From Zoroaster sp. YZ-2022 (taxonomy: Eukaryota; Echinodermata; Asteroidea; Forcipulatida; Zoroasteridae): a stretch of 64,000 bases of DNA. The stretch is taken from contig CM055834.1 of assembly GCA_029582265.1 (NCBI GenBank), positions 1,364,001 to 1,428,000 of the forward strand, written 5' to 3'. The translations under genes and the position numbers were made by a program. The notes beneath the pieces are model-generated. The model had not been told where the DNA came from. It saw only the letters and a program-made list of their open reading frames with translations, and ran no database searches. This document shows, one piece after another, positions 39,801 to 51,800 of the stretch (position 1 is the first letter of the stretch; each line of letters starts with the position of its first letter).

Positions 39801-42800
39801 CTAAATTGATGTACAGATATCAACGAGTGCAGTAACCGTGGTGTATGTATTAATGGTGACTGCGAGAACCTTGCAGGCAGCCACAAGTGCGTGTGTCAAG
39901 AGGGTTACCAAGAATCCACACAGCCTGGACGGTGTATTGGTAAGTACAGCCTGGACAGTGTATTGGTTCCACCACCTTTCAGAGAATAATCTTGCAAATG
40001 CAAAATCTTCTTTCAGTTATAGTTGGGGTTTAGCAGTCAGTAAAATTCTAGTCAGATCAGTAAAATTTTACTGTTAAAATTCGCTTGAATTTCCCATGTT
40101 TTATTTTTCTCTTATAAAGCATTCTTGTGTAAGATCTTTCTTTAAAACCCTAACTCCCTAGGCCCATTTGCTTACATATAACCCGAATCCTCCAAAATCC
40201 TTCAGTAGTAAAGCAAGCACATGACATGTATGCACACATGTGTTTCTAATCTGTGATACATGTACATGGCCAGGGACCCTCCCTGCATGCATGGAGCAAT
40301 AAACAGTGTCCACTGACCCAAGCACTGACCTTGCAATCACTACAACAAACATGGATGTACATGTACCATGGAAAGGCAAGTATGCCTAATAACCTCAATC
40401 CTCCAAAACCCTTCACTTTAGCAAAGAGCATGTAGCATGTAACCTCAATCCTTCAAAATCCTTCACTTTAGCAAAGAGGATTTTGGAGGATTTGGAAACG
40501 TTAGTGTGAACCAGTTCGCGTCGGAGGCCGTGTATACACGAATTTTTTTTTGCACCACGGATCGGAGAGCGTCTAAACACGCCAGAGGAAACTCCGGAAT
40601 ATTTGTATGCATGCCCGGTTGAGCCACGCGTGTACGGTGACATGCTCGGAAGACGAGGCCATGCGCTGTGAAAGCTTCCATTAACATGTGTGTGGGAAAA
40701 AGAAACCCGCACAGGGGCCCAGAAAAACTTTTTTATTCCCGACGCGAACTGGTTAATAACAACAATTTTAATTAAAAAATCAAATCAATTCATCGCATCA
40801 GTGCAATAAGGTCGTATCATAGTTACGACCTTGTTGCAGACATGGATTTTGCTCAGTGAAACAAGGTCGTATCTTTGTACAGAGTTCCAGGATGAACACA
40901 CAAAACCTATGGAAGAAGATACGACGTTGTAGCACTCAATTGTTTTAATGTATGCAAATTTATGCACTATTGCACATAGTACCTTGTTGCATTTTTTTTT
41001 TTTTTTTTAGATACAACCTTGTTGTTCTGACAGGACGAATTGTTTATCACCCGACGCAAGAATTTCATCAATCTGTAAATATTAATGTTGACATTTCAGA
41101 TATCATCGAGTGTGATACGTTGGGTATTGACGCTTGCGGCCGTATGGGAGAATGCATTAACACCCAGGGAAGCTACCGATGCCATTGTCCCATGGGATAC
41201 ACGCAAGGAGCAAACGGATGTGAAGGTAAAACTAACTGAAGGGGTCGTTGTCACCCAGGGTACTCCTCAATGGTAAAAAGTAACAAATTTAACTAGAGAT
41301 TCAGAGTTTGTCTTGACACAAACTCTAGGTGTCCGGGAGGGTGTAAGGTCAAATTGGGGTCAATTTTGTTTAAATATTTTGTGACAATTAACGATCTGTA
41401 CAATGGTGCAAAATTTGTGAATTTACCTCTTGTGGTTGCTGAGATATGATCTTTTTAAATATTAAACTTTGACTTCCGGTTTGGACAGGAAGTAAGGTCA
41501 AATTGGGGTCATCTTTTTGTAAATATATTTTGACAATTAGCGATCTGTACAATGGTACAAAATTTGTGAATTTACCTCTTGTGGTTGTTGAGATATGATT
41601 TTTTTAAATATTAAACCTTGACTTCCGGTTTGGACTGGAAGTAAGGTCAAATTGGGGTCATCTTTTTGTAAATAACTTTTGACAATTAACGGTCTGTACA
41701 ATGGTATAAAAATTGTGAATTTACCTGTTTTGGTTGTTGAGATATGATTTTTTAAATATTAAACTTTGACTTCCGGTTTGGACAGGAATTAAGGTCAAAT
41801 TAGGTCACCTTTGTGTAAATATTTTTCGACAATTAACAATCTATACAATGGTGCAAAAATTTCAATTTACTACTTGTGGTTGTTGATATATGATTTTTTT
41901 TAAATATTAAACTTTGACTTCCGGTTTGGACAGGATGTAAGGTCAAATTAGGTCACCTTTTGTAAATATTTTTGACAATTCACGATCTGTACAATGGTAC
42001 AAAAATTGTGAATTTACCTCTTGTGGTTGTTGAGATATGATAGTTTTTAATATTAAACTTTGACTTCCGGTTTGGACAGGAAGTAAAGGTCAAATTGGGG
42101 TCATGTTTTTTTAAATATTTTTGACAATTAACAATCTGTACAATGGTGCAAAAACTCTGAATTTACCTCTTGTGGTTGTTGAGATATGATTTTTTTAAAT
42201 GTTAAACTTTGACTTCCGGTTTGGACAGGAAGTAAGGTCAAATTGGGATCACTCACAACTCGAGTTTCATCTACTTGTTAAGTTCTAAGTACATGCCAAG
42301 TTTCAAGTTCATGTGAAGTTTGCAAGTATGTGTTTTTTTGTGGACAGACGTCGGGGAGAAGAAGAAGAAGAAGAAGAAGAAGTAAAAACTAGATATAAGT
42401 TTTTGTCACAACAAAAACAAGGTGTTCGGTTGAAGTTAAAATGGTTACGTCATCAATTCGAAGTGTTGGAGAAGTCAAATGTTAACGTCTGTTGAAGTTC
42501 TCGCGAGAAGTTTATGTGAATACAATACAATACTGAATTTAGAAATTATTTTAATATTAAACTTTGACTTCCGGTTTGCACAGGAAGTAAGGTCAAATTG
42601 GGGTCATCTTTTTGTAAAATTGTTTTGACAAATAACGATCTGTACAATAGTGCAAAGATTGTGAATTTACCTCTTGTGGTTGTTGAGATATGATTGTTTT
42701 TAAATATTAAACTTTGACTTCCGGTTTGGACAGGAAGTAAGGTCAAATTGGGGTCACCTTTTTGTAAATATTTTTCAACAATTAACAATCTATACAATGG

Positions 42801-45800
42801 TGCAACAAATGTCAATTTACCTCCTGTGGTTGTTGAGATATGATTTTTTAAAATATTAAACTTTGACTTCCGGTTTGGACAGGAAGTAAGGTCAAATTGG
42901 GGTCACCGTTTTATAAATATTTTTTGACAATTAACGATCTGTACAATGGTACAAAAATTGTGAATTTACCTCTTCTGGTTGTTGAGATATGATTTTTTTA
43001 AATATTAAAATTTGACTTCCGGTTTGGACAGGAAGTAAGGTCAAATTGGGGTCACCGCTTTGTAAATATTTTTGACAATTAACGATCTGTACAATGGTAC
43101 AAAAATTGTGAATTTACCTCTTCTGGTTGTTGAGATATGATTTTTTTAAATAGTAAAATTTGACTTCCGGTTTGGAGAGGAAGTAAGGTCAAATTGGGTC
43201 ACCGTTTTGTAAATATTTTTTGACAATTAACGATCTGTACAATGGTACAAAAATTGTGAATTTACCTCTTCTGGTTGTTGAGATATGATTTTTTTAAATA
43301 TTAAAATTTGACTTCCGGTTTGGACAGGAAGTAAGGTCAAATTGGGGTCACCGTTTTGTAAATATTTTTTGACAATTAACGATCTGTACAATGGTACAAA
43401 AATTGTGAATTTACCTCTTCTGGTTGTTGAGATATGATTTTTTTAAATATTAAACTTTGACTTCCGGTTTGGACAGGAAGTAAGGTCAAATTGGGGTCAC
43501 CGTTTTGTAAATATTTTTTGACAATTAACGATCTGTACAATGGTACAAAAATTGTGAATTTACCTCTTCTGGTTGTTGAGATATAATTTTTTTAAATTAT
43601 TAAACTTTGACTTCCGGTTTGGACAGGAAGTAAGGTCAAATTGGGGTCACCTTTTTGTAAATATTTTTTGACAATTAACGATCTGTACAATGGTACAAAA
43701 ATTGAGAATTTACCTCTTGTGGTTGTTGAGATATGATTTTTTTAAATATTAAACTTTGACTTCCGGTTTGGACAGGAAGTAAGGTCAAATTGGGGTCACT
43801 CACAACTCGTGTTTCGTCTACTTGTTAAGTTCTAAGTACATGCCAAGTTTCAAGTTCATGTGAAGTTTGCAAGTATGTGTTTGTTACCGGACAGTTATTG
43901 GGGAGAAGAAGAAGAAGAAGAAGAAGTAAAAAAAAAAAAAAAAACGAACAAAAACAATAGGTGTTTCGGGCACATACCCGAACACCTAAAAAAAAAAAAA
44001 ACGTACAAAAACAATAGGTGTTTCGGGTACATACCCGAACACCTAACAAATGAAACTAAGCCCCCCCCCCAAAAAAAGTCTCCGATTTCTGGTCTCCACA
44101 CGCATTGCCTCAGACCCGCGCGTCGGCATGAAACAGTGCTTTGAAACAATGTCCAATTGTAGCCAAAATTGCTGGATCGATTGGAATTCTGCCGTGCTGT
44201 GTTTTAAACGACTTTTTTTTTTCACATAGGGGTATGAACATTTGCCCGACTGGTGAGGCCTCTCTTAGCCACCATACTTTGTACATGGGAAATTTGGTCT
44301 GGTTCCAATAACCGTGTCTACATGTATCACGTATTTCACTGGTTGGCAAAACAAAAAAAATATTACCTAAATGAAAAAGAAAAAAAAGCGCGTCACCGCA
44401 CCAATTTTGAAGCCAACCCATGACCAGAAACTGGAAAATATATTTTTTTTTGGGGGGGGGTGGAGCCTAATAGAAAGTAGAAACGTTGAATTTAATTTCT
44501 GTTTTCCTCTCCCATTGCCATATGGATTTTCCTAAATGGCTGTACAGATATCAATGAGTGCAGTAACTGTGGAGCATGTATTAATGGTGACAAAACTGGT
44601 GACTGGTTGGCAAAAAAAAAAGAAGATTCCCCCCCCCCAAAAAAATGTGTCACCGCACCGATTTTGAAGCCGACCTATGACCAGAAACCAGAGACTATTA
44701 AAAAGCTTTCACACATTTAACCACAGGTGCATCCTCAAGTGTTTTGGTACCATTGGAAAGCTGCTTTTCTAGAGAAATCGGAAAAACGAACATCTCAGTT
44801 TTGAAAAACAATGCTGACTCTACTCTCATTTTATGGTAGCAAGTCAGATAAATATTACCTCATTCCACTTTGCAGAGAGCCGTCATGCCTACTGTTCCTT
44901 GCACAGCCGGGAGGGTCAGTGCACCATCCGGTCAACCATTCAAGTGACCATCTCCCAGTGTTGCTGTAACGTGGTCACCATGGATCGGTCGGCTGGATGG
45001 GGGCCGACGTGCCAACCTTGCCCCACCCAGGGTACTATGCAGTGGGAGAAGATGTGCTCACAGGGGCCGGGACGAGACAGTGTGGGAATCAGTAAGTCAT
45101 GCCTGAGATGTATGAGATATGTTCAGATAAATGTTTAAGTTTAACAATTCAATTTATAAAATTTCAAAGGATTTTGTATTAAATAAGACTCAAAGGTTTT
45201 TTTTTTTTTTTTTAAATTTTATATAAAGTGTTTAAGGTGAAAAATAGCCACAATTAGGTATGACAGGTCATGCACAGATACAGGCAATACAGCACTACAG
45301 TATATCAGTAATCTTAATGGGCCAATCAGTGGTTCACAGCAGCTTAGGAAAATGGCAAAGAACTCTGTGCTACTTCAAGAATAGAAGATGTTGTTGCAGG
45401 CGACTCCTGAAGGACTGAGTACCATTATTGCTGATGTCTCCAACTACACTGTCTGGGAGTCTGTTCCAGACATGGACTGCAGCGTGGATGAAAGTCCTGC
45501 CGGTGGAGTAGGTTCTAGAGGCGGGTACAGTTGAGTGCATAGGCTTGGCGTTGATTTAGCATGGTGGAAAGTGATAACGGAGTAGTTTTGCGGTAAAACC
45601 ATGTCATGGATTTTGTATTGCGTATACATTTTTCACTAGAATAAAAAAGATTTGAGAAATAGGTGGCTCACACTATGGATCTGTTGCTGTTTTTTTCCCC
45701 CTTTCTTTCTAGATATCAATGAATGTATGCTGTACGGAGACCTCTGTGCCAACGGGATGTGTGAGGACTTGGTGGGTAACTATCACTGCCGGTGCAATGC

Positions 45801-48800
45801 TGGATTCGAACCCGACGTGACTGCCAAAAATTGTCACGGTGAGTGGTCATCAGAATGGTCTTTCAACCCTAACCACCTAGGTATTCTGGCTAGGAACCTT
45901 CCTGAACCCTAACCCGCTAGGTATTCTGGCTAGGAACCTTCCTGAATCCTCCAAAATCCATCAGTGCACTTTTTGGAAACATGCCCTTATCTTCAAAATG
46001 CACCATGCATTTTCTGTTGATCTTTCATATTCAGCACTTATGGCCTGTACTCCTTGCCAGGTAGTAATTTTGCCCCATTTGAAGAGGTGAAAGTACCAGT
46101 TTCCAACAGTGCTGAATTTTTTTCCCAAAAAGTGCCCCTTGGAGGATTTTGCAGGATATGGGGTGGTTAGGGTGAATGGACTCTTTACATACTTACTAAC
46201 AATGAAATGTCCAAAATCTCCAAAGATTTTTTATTAAAAGCGCATACGTGTTTATAGTTTGATGAAGATCTTGTGTCGGGTGATAAACAATTGATTTTAT
46301 TTTGCCCTACACTGACGTGTGTATAGCACTGTATACTCAGTGCTTTCTGAGTGTCTGTGGAAAAAACTTCACAGGCGACTCGGGCAGGATTCGAACCCAC
46401 AACCTCCTGCTTACTAGTGCAGACATCTTAACCTCTCGACCACCGAGCTTGCCCGATGTAAAAATTAAAATCAATTGTTTATCACCCAATGCAAGAATTT
46501 CATCAAACTATAAATATCGCGGCACCCGCTGCTATATAGGATTCTAGCCAGCCAATCGACATCGGGCAAGCTCGGTTATCGAGAGGTTAAGATGTCTGCA
46601 CTAGTAAGCAGGAGGTCGTGGGTTTGAATCCCGCTCGAGTCGCCTGTGTAGTTTTTTTCACAGACACTCGGAAAGCACTGAGTATACAGTGCTATACACA
46701 CGTCGGTGTAGGGCAAAATAAAATCAAGCGCATACGTGTTATTATGCCAATCTATTTCAATTGGAATAAAGCACTTATTGGTGCCACATGGCTGATGCAC
46801 ATCTGTGTGTTTCCTGCTTGTCTTTCTGCTTGTGCTGAAGATGTACACAGGCATTTTGTCATATTAATCCTCCTACTATAGCTGCACTTTAGTGGCGAGT
46901 ATCTATAGTGGTCAAAATCAGTCAACTGCCTGTTTTTGACTGTTGACCTAAATATACACACATGGGCATTTTTGACTGGTTTTTACTGTCATTTTGACCA
47001 CCCTCAACAATACAAGACAATGCTTTTACCAGTCAAAAACAGTCAACTCATTTTGACCTGTACATGTACTTACTACACGTAAGGTTTTTGACACGACAGT
47101 GTTTGACTTTTAAGTGCACTAGATATACCTTGGCAAGCATATCAACATTTTGACTGATTTTGACCCTTGTAGTAGTAGGAGGGTTAATCATTTTAACATT
47201 GATATTAAGTCACTTTTCTCAGGAGTAAAATTTACATTTTACTAAATAATTGCCATTGCAAACTGCTTACCAACCTGAAGGACCTGTAGTATAAATACAA
47301 AACAGTAGATAATGGCCTTATGTTTTGAGCCTAGCAGGTTCTTTCTCAAAGGCAAAATGGAAGATATACAAACATGCACACATACATAAACACAAGAGTG
47401 AGCAGAAAAAAAGTCGGATGTGAAATGAATACAAAATAAGAAGGTACAAATTGCTTCTCTTTCAAAACGTCAGGCCAGTAACTACTATTTTGCATTAGTG
47501 ATAATAATAATAATAATAATATCAAGGAGATAGGAACATATGTTAGAGTAGAATTATTACAGAAGGCGGCACTTTTAGGGACAGCAAGGATTCTGCGAAA
47601 GACACTCGAGATCTAAGGCGCATAAATCATTCCTGAAAACCATCTCATCTCCCTGGGGAGCATACATACAGCTCAATTGCTGCCATTTTGGCGCATATAG
47701 GGCTAATCAAACACAACAACCAACTCTGCCCTCACAGGCACCCATTTATATACTCCTGGGTGGAGAGAAGCAATTATGGTAAAGTATGTTGCTCAAGGAC
47801 ACAAAAACCATGGTGGTCGCAGTCAGGATTCGAACCCACATTCTGACGACTCGGCCGTCAGAATACAAATGCGATTGCAGTAAAAACTGCTCAGCCATGG
47901 CACACACCATCTTGAAACGTTTTGGTCAATCAAGAATATTTTCCCTCTTTGCCTATTATAGACATCAACGAGTGTGCTATCAACAGACTACTGTGCAGTG
48001 GTGGGGCTTGCCGTAATTCCCCAGGAAGCTACACGTGTGAATGCCCAGAGGGCTATGAGTTTGATATTGCAAGCGTTCAGTGCAGAGGTAGGTTCATACT
48101 GAGCACGGGCAGAACTTTCGGGGGGAGATGGGGGAAGATATATCCCCTCCACTTTTTGATCCATGGGGGGGGGGGGGGTGAGAATAGGAAAATTGTTAAA
48201 AGTAAATCACACAGATTTTATCCTCTTTTGGAACTAACTCGGATATAATGCTGCACAATGCAAAGTGTTTCTGTAAAAATTGTGAATGCTGTTTTGGCAA
48301 TTTTCTCAAGCTGAAACTTTCACAGGTCGGTTGTTTAATGTACATCTTGATTCAAAGACGGTAATAGCTTAAGAAGCAGTTAAGCCAACATTACAGAGTT
48401 CATGCAAGTCCTGCAAATCCTTGAAAGTCCTGGAATTTTGGACCAGTGTGTTCCTTCCTTTTAAATCAGGCCTGTGATTTCTCAGGATTTTTCCCGATTT
48501 CAGGATTTTTTTTTAAAACCGCCCTTTTCTCAAAATTTTCTTGAAAGAATAGAGAAGTAGCCACCAAGGAAGGAAAGAAGTAGCCTGTATTGTGTCCAAA
48601 CCTCTAGTTTCTTGTTTGTGTGGATGTGGAGAGTCTGTAAATCCTCCAAAATTATACATCCAAGAGGTTCAGGGGGCTTTGTTCTCTGGACCAAAGGGAG
48701 ACCCGGGTTCGCTACCCATTTTTCAGGATTTGTCTACTTTTGTCAAATCGCACCCCTGCTTGTGAAGTGATACATTTAAAAGAAATATGACCCATCTATT

Positions 48801-51800
48801 ATAGAGTATATATCAATAATAATGGAGAAATTCTAATTGAATACTAAATCGTTGTATTACTGCCAGACATTAATGAGTGTCTGCAAGACGGTCAGTGCCT
48901 GAACGGCAGGTGCCAGAACACCCTTGGAAGCTTCCGCTGCGAGTGCATAATAGCGGGCACCGCACTGGATGAAACGGGTAGAGCTTGTGTTGGTAAGAAA
49001 CCATCATTTTTTGTTAAAACCAACTTTAACATTTTGGATATACGCATTAAAGGTATGTCGACCATGTTTGGGCTGATGTGACGGTGACAGATTTAAAAGT
49101 TGAATTGCTTTTTTTCTGGGGTTAAGGAAGCTATTGGCTTTCATTTGAACGAAAAAAAATCTGTCAAAGATTAGTACCAGTAAAATAAAAACTCATATTA
49201 ATAAAATTTTGGCCCACTGTTTTAATCCCGAACTTTGCACGAGGGCATGTGCAGTCTTCTGATAGGCCAGCGCGGCTGTCAATCAGAATCAAGCGCGTTT
49301 TAAATATCACTTTTATGCAGTTTCCAACATCGGAATTTCATTTAAAAAAAATTGTTTGTTTAATAACGATATTATCTTTCAATATTCATTCACTTTTTAA
49401 AATTGTTTTTGGGTCTCTTGAGCCAAACACAGGTGATATATCTCTCTAAAGATCCACCTGTGTTTGTGATTTTTTTTTTTTTTTAGCGGCAATTTCCAAA
49501 AATGGTTTTACAGTTAAGATGTACCAAAATTAATGTCATTGTGGGTTCCCGTCATGAATTCAGTTTTGCAATTTGTAATGTTAAACCAAGCTTCTGACAA
49601 CTACTTTGTGAAATATTTAAATTCATAGTATTTGTTTTCCTTACACAAAAGAAACTATCAATGTTCCAATGAAAAATCCGGAAATTGAGACATATTTTGA
49701 ATGTTTGCCCATTGTGGTAGGTGTGACTGTAAATTAGATGTACTATAAGACCCAAAAAAAAAATTTAAAAAAAAATTGAAACTTTTTGTTTTTGGCCTAG
49801 TAAATCTTTTTAGAGAGGTACAATTTCTAAGTCTCAACCCCACCATCCCCCCCTCCCCCTCTCCCCCCTTTTTTGCATGACAGACAATCGTCTCGGCACC
49901 TGCTGGACCAAGGTCAGGTCGGGACGTTGCGAGGCAGATATCATGGGCTTGATGAAGAAGTCCGACTGCTGTTCGACCTTTGGCGAGGCCTGGGGGAGTC
50001 CGTGTAATCCCTGTACCGTGGGCACCAGCGACTGCCCGAGAGGTTACACCATGAAGAACGGCAACTGTGAAGGTAGGCATCCACATCGTCGCCCTCGCCA
50101 AATTATTATTGCTAAGCGCTAAGAGAAACGGACTACCAGCCAACAGAATGCATACTTACTTATGAAAGTTTGGCTGGTAACCAATTGTTCTGCTTACTTT
50201 TGTGGTGCCAATTATGGTATGTAAATAGCTAACAAATTTGAAGTACTTTGTATTCAGCGCATTCTTTGAAAAACCCTTCCCTTGTAGTTGTAAGCACTAA
50301 TAAATGTAAACAGAGTTGCCCTGGTGACAATAGGCTGCTTAATTGCATGAAGGGGCTCCCTCTACAGATAGCGGATAGACAAGAGTAGGATAAACAGCAC
50401 TGTTTATTTAACGGCTGCTACGCCCACTGTCTCTGGTTTCTGGTCTCTGCGCGCGCGTCGCCTCAGACCTGCGCGTCGGCATTTTTAATTTTCTTTTTTC
50501 TTTTTTGCTATGAAACGATGTCCAATAAGCAGCCAAAATTGCTGGATCGATTGGAATTCTGCCGTGCTGTGCTTTAAATGACTTTTTCACATAGGGGTAT
50601 GAACGTTTGCCCGATTTGTGAGGCCTCTCTTAGCCACCATACTTTGTATATGGGAAACTTGGTCCCCGCGTATACAATGTATCATGTATTTCACTTTTGG
50701 CAAAAAAAAAATATTGCCAAAAAAAACCCAAAAAACAGAAACCGGAGACTTTTTTTGGCGTAAGGCTGGTTTTGTTTTGTTTTCAGGACTGCCCAGTGGT
50801 GAAGGAATTTAAAGGTATCCAAGGTTTTGGAGAATATAATTTACATTCTTTGTTTCATGCTGGGGCCGTTTTTAACTCTCCAAATTCCAACATCCATTAC
50901 TTTTTACAAAAGATCCCCAGATCAGTGTCATATTTGAATAGTTTTGTGTTGTATATGTATATAGATTAAAAAGAAACTAGTAATGTAATTGGTTGCAGAA
51001 TCGGATCATTTTAAACATTTTGGGAAAGTCAGATTTAAAATATATTGTCTAGATTATATTCCCTTTTCCCTTTTCCCATCCATGCATAGTAGAAAGAATT
51101 TATACTGGGATTGTCAGACGTAACTTTTTTTGTCTTCCACCGCTGCAGAAAGGTTTGAATCCCACACAGGTCGGCATGTGGATTGGCTCGTCAATCCCAA
51201 CTTGACTAGGAGATTTTTTTCACAAGGGATTCCTTCCCCAAGTTTAAAACAGATTTTTTTTTTCAATTTCAGGGGGGCTCCTCTTGGATTTGATTGCCTT
51301 TATAGATTTCTAATCAAAATGGAATTTTTTTTTTTCCCCCCCCCAAGACATCAATGAGTGTGAGCTCAATCCGATGGTATGCCGCAACAGCATTTGCCAG
51401 AACAACGTCGGTTCCTTCAGATGTGTTTGTGAGACAGGGCTGTCACTGGACAGCACCGGAATGAGCTGTATTGGTAAGCGACGAATTGACCAATCACAGT
51501 TGAGTAGAATGTATTTCATGAATAATCATGAGATGTGCTTGTAATTGACCAATCAGATTTGAGTAGGATTGTGTATTATGAATAGACACGAGATGTGTTT
51601 GTGAGGTAGATTTTGACTGGACACCACTGGAAGGAATTGTATCGGTAAGCGACTGATTGACCAATCTAGAGTTGAGTAGAGTTGTACTTCATGAATAATC
51701 ATGAGATGCAAATACTCATGTGTTCTTTATTTGCTTTTTTTTTCTTTCTAGATTTGAGGAGTTACCAGTGCTTCCTTGACTACTCAGAGGGCCATTGCGT

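Noticed and set aside
42313..42495. 60-codon frame in the satellite tail
   Set aside because: It is made of the GAA microsatellite and flanking tail, with no coding features.
44549..44682. Extra cbEGF exon beginning [15 protein letters not shown]
   Set aside because: The frame runs into MITE sequence after 14 codons, lacks four cysteines and any donor, and hits a stop. Listed as an exon relic.
45175..45640. LINE-like or reverse-transcriptase-derived segment
   Set aside because: The sequence looks formerly coding in places (GTCTGGGAGTCTGTTCCAG) but no frame gives a convincing motif.
49658..50143. 161-codon - strand frame
   Set aside because: It is the antisense shadow of the hybrid 2 exon.
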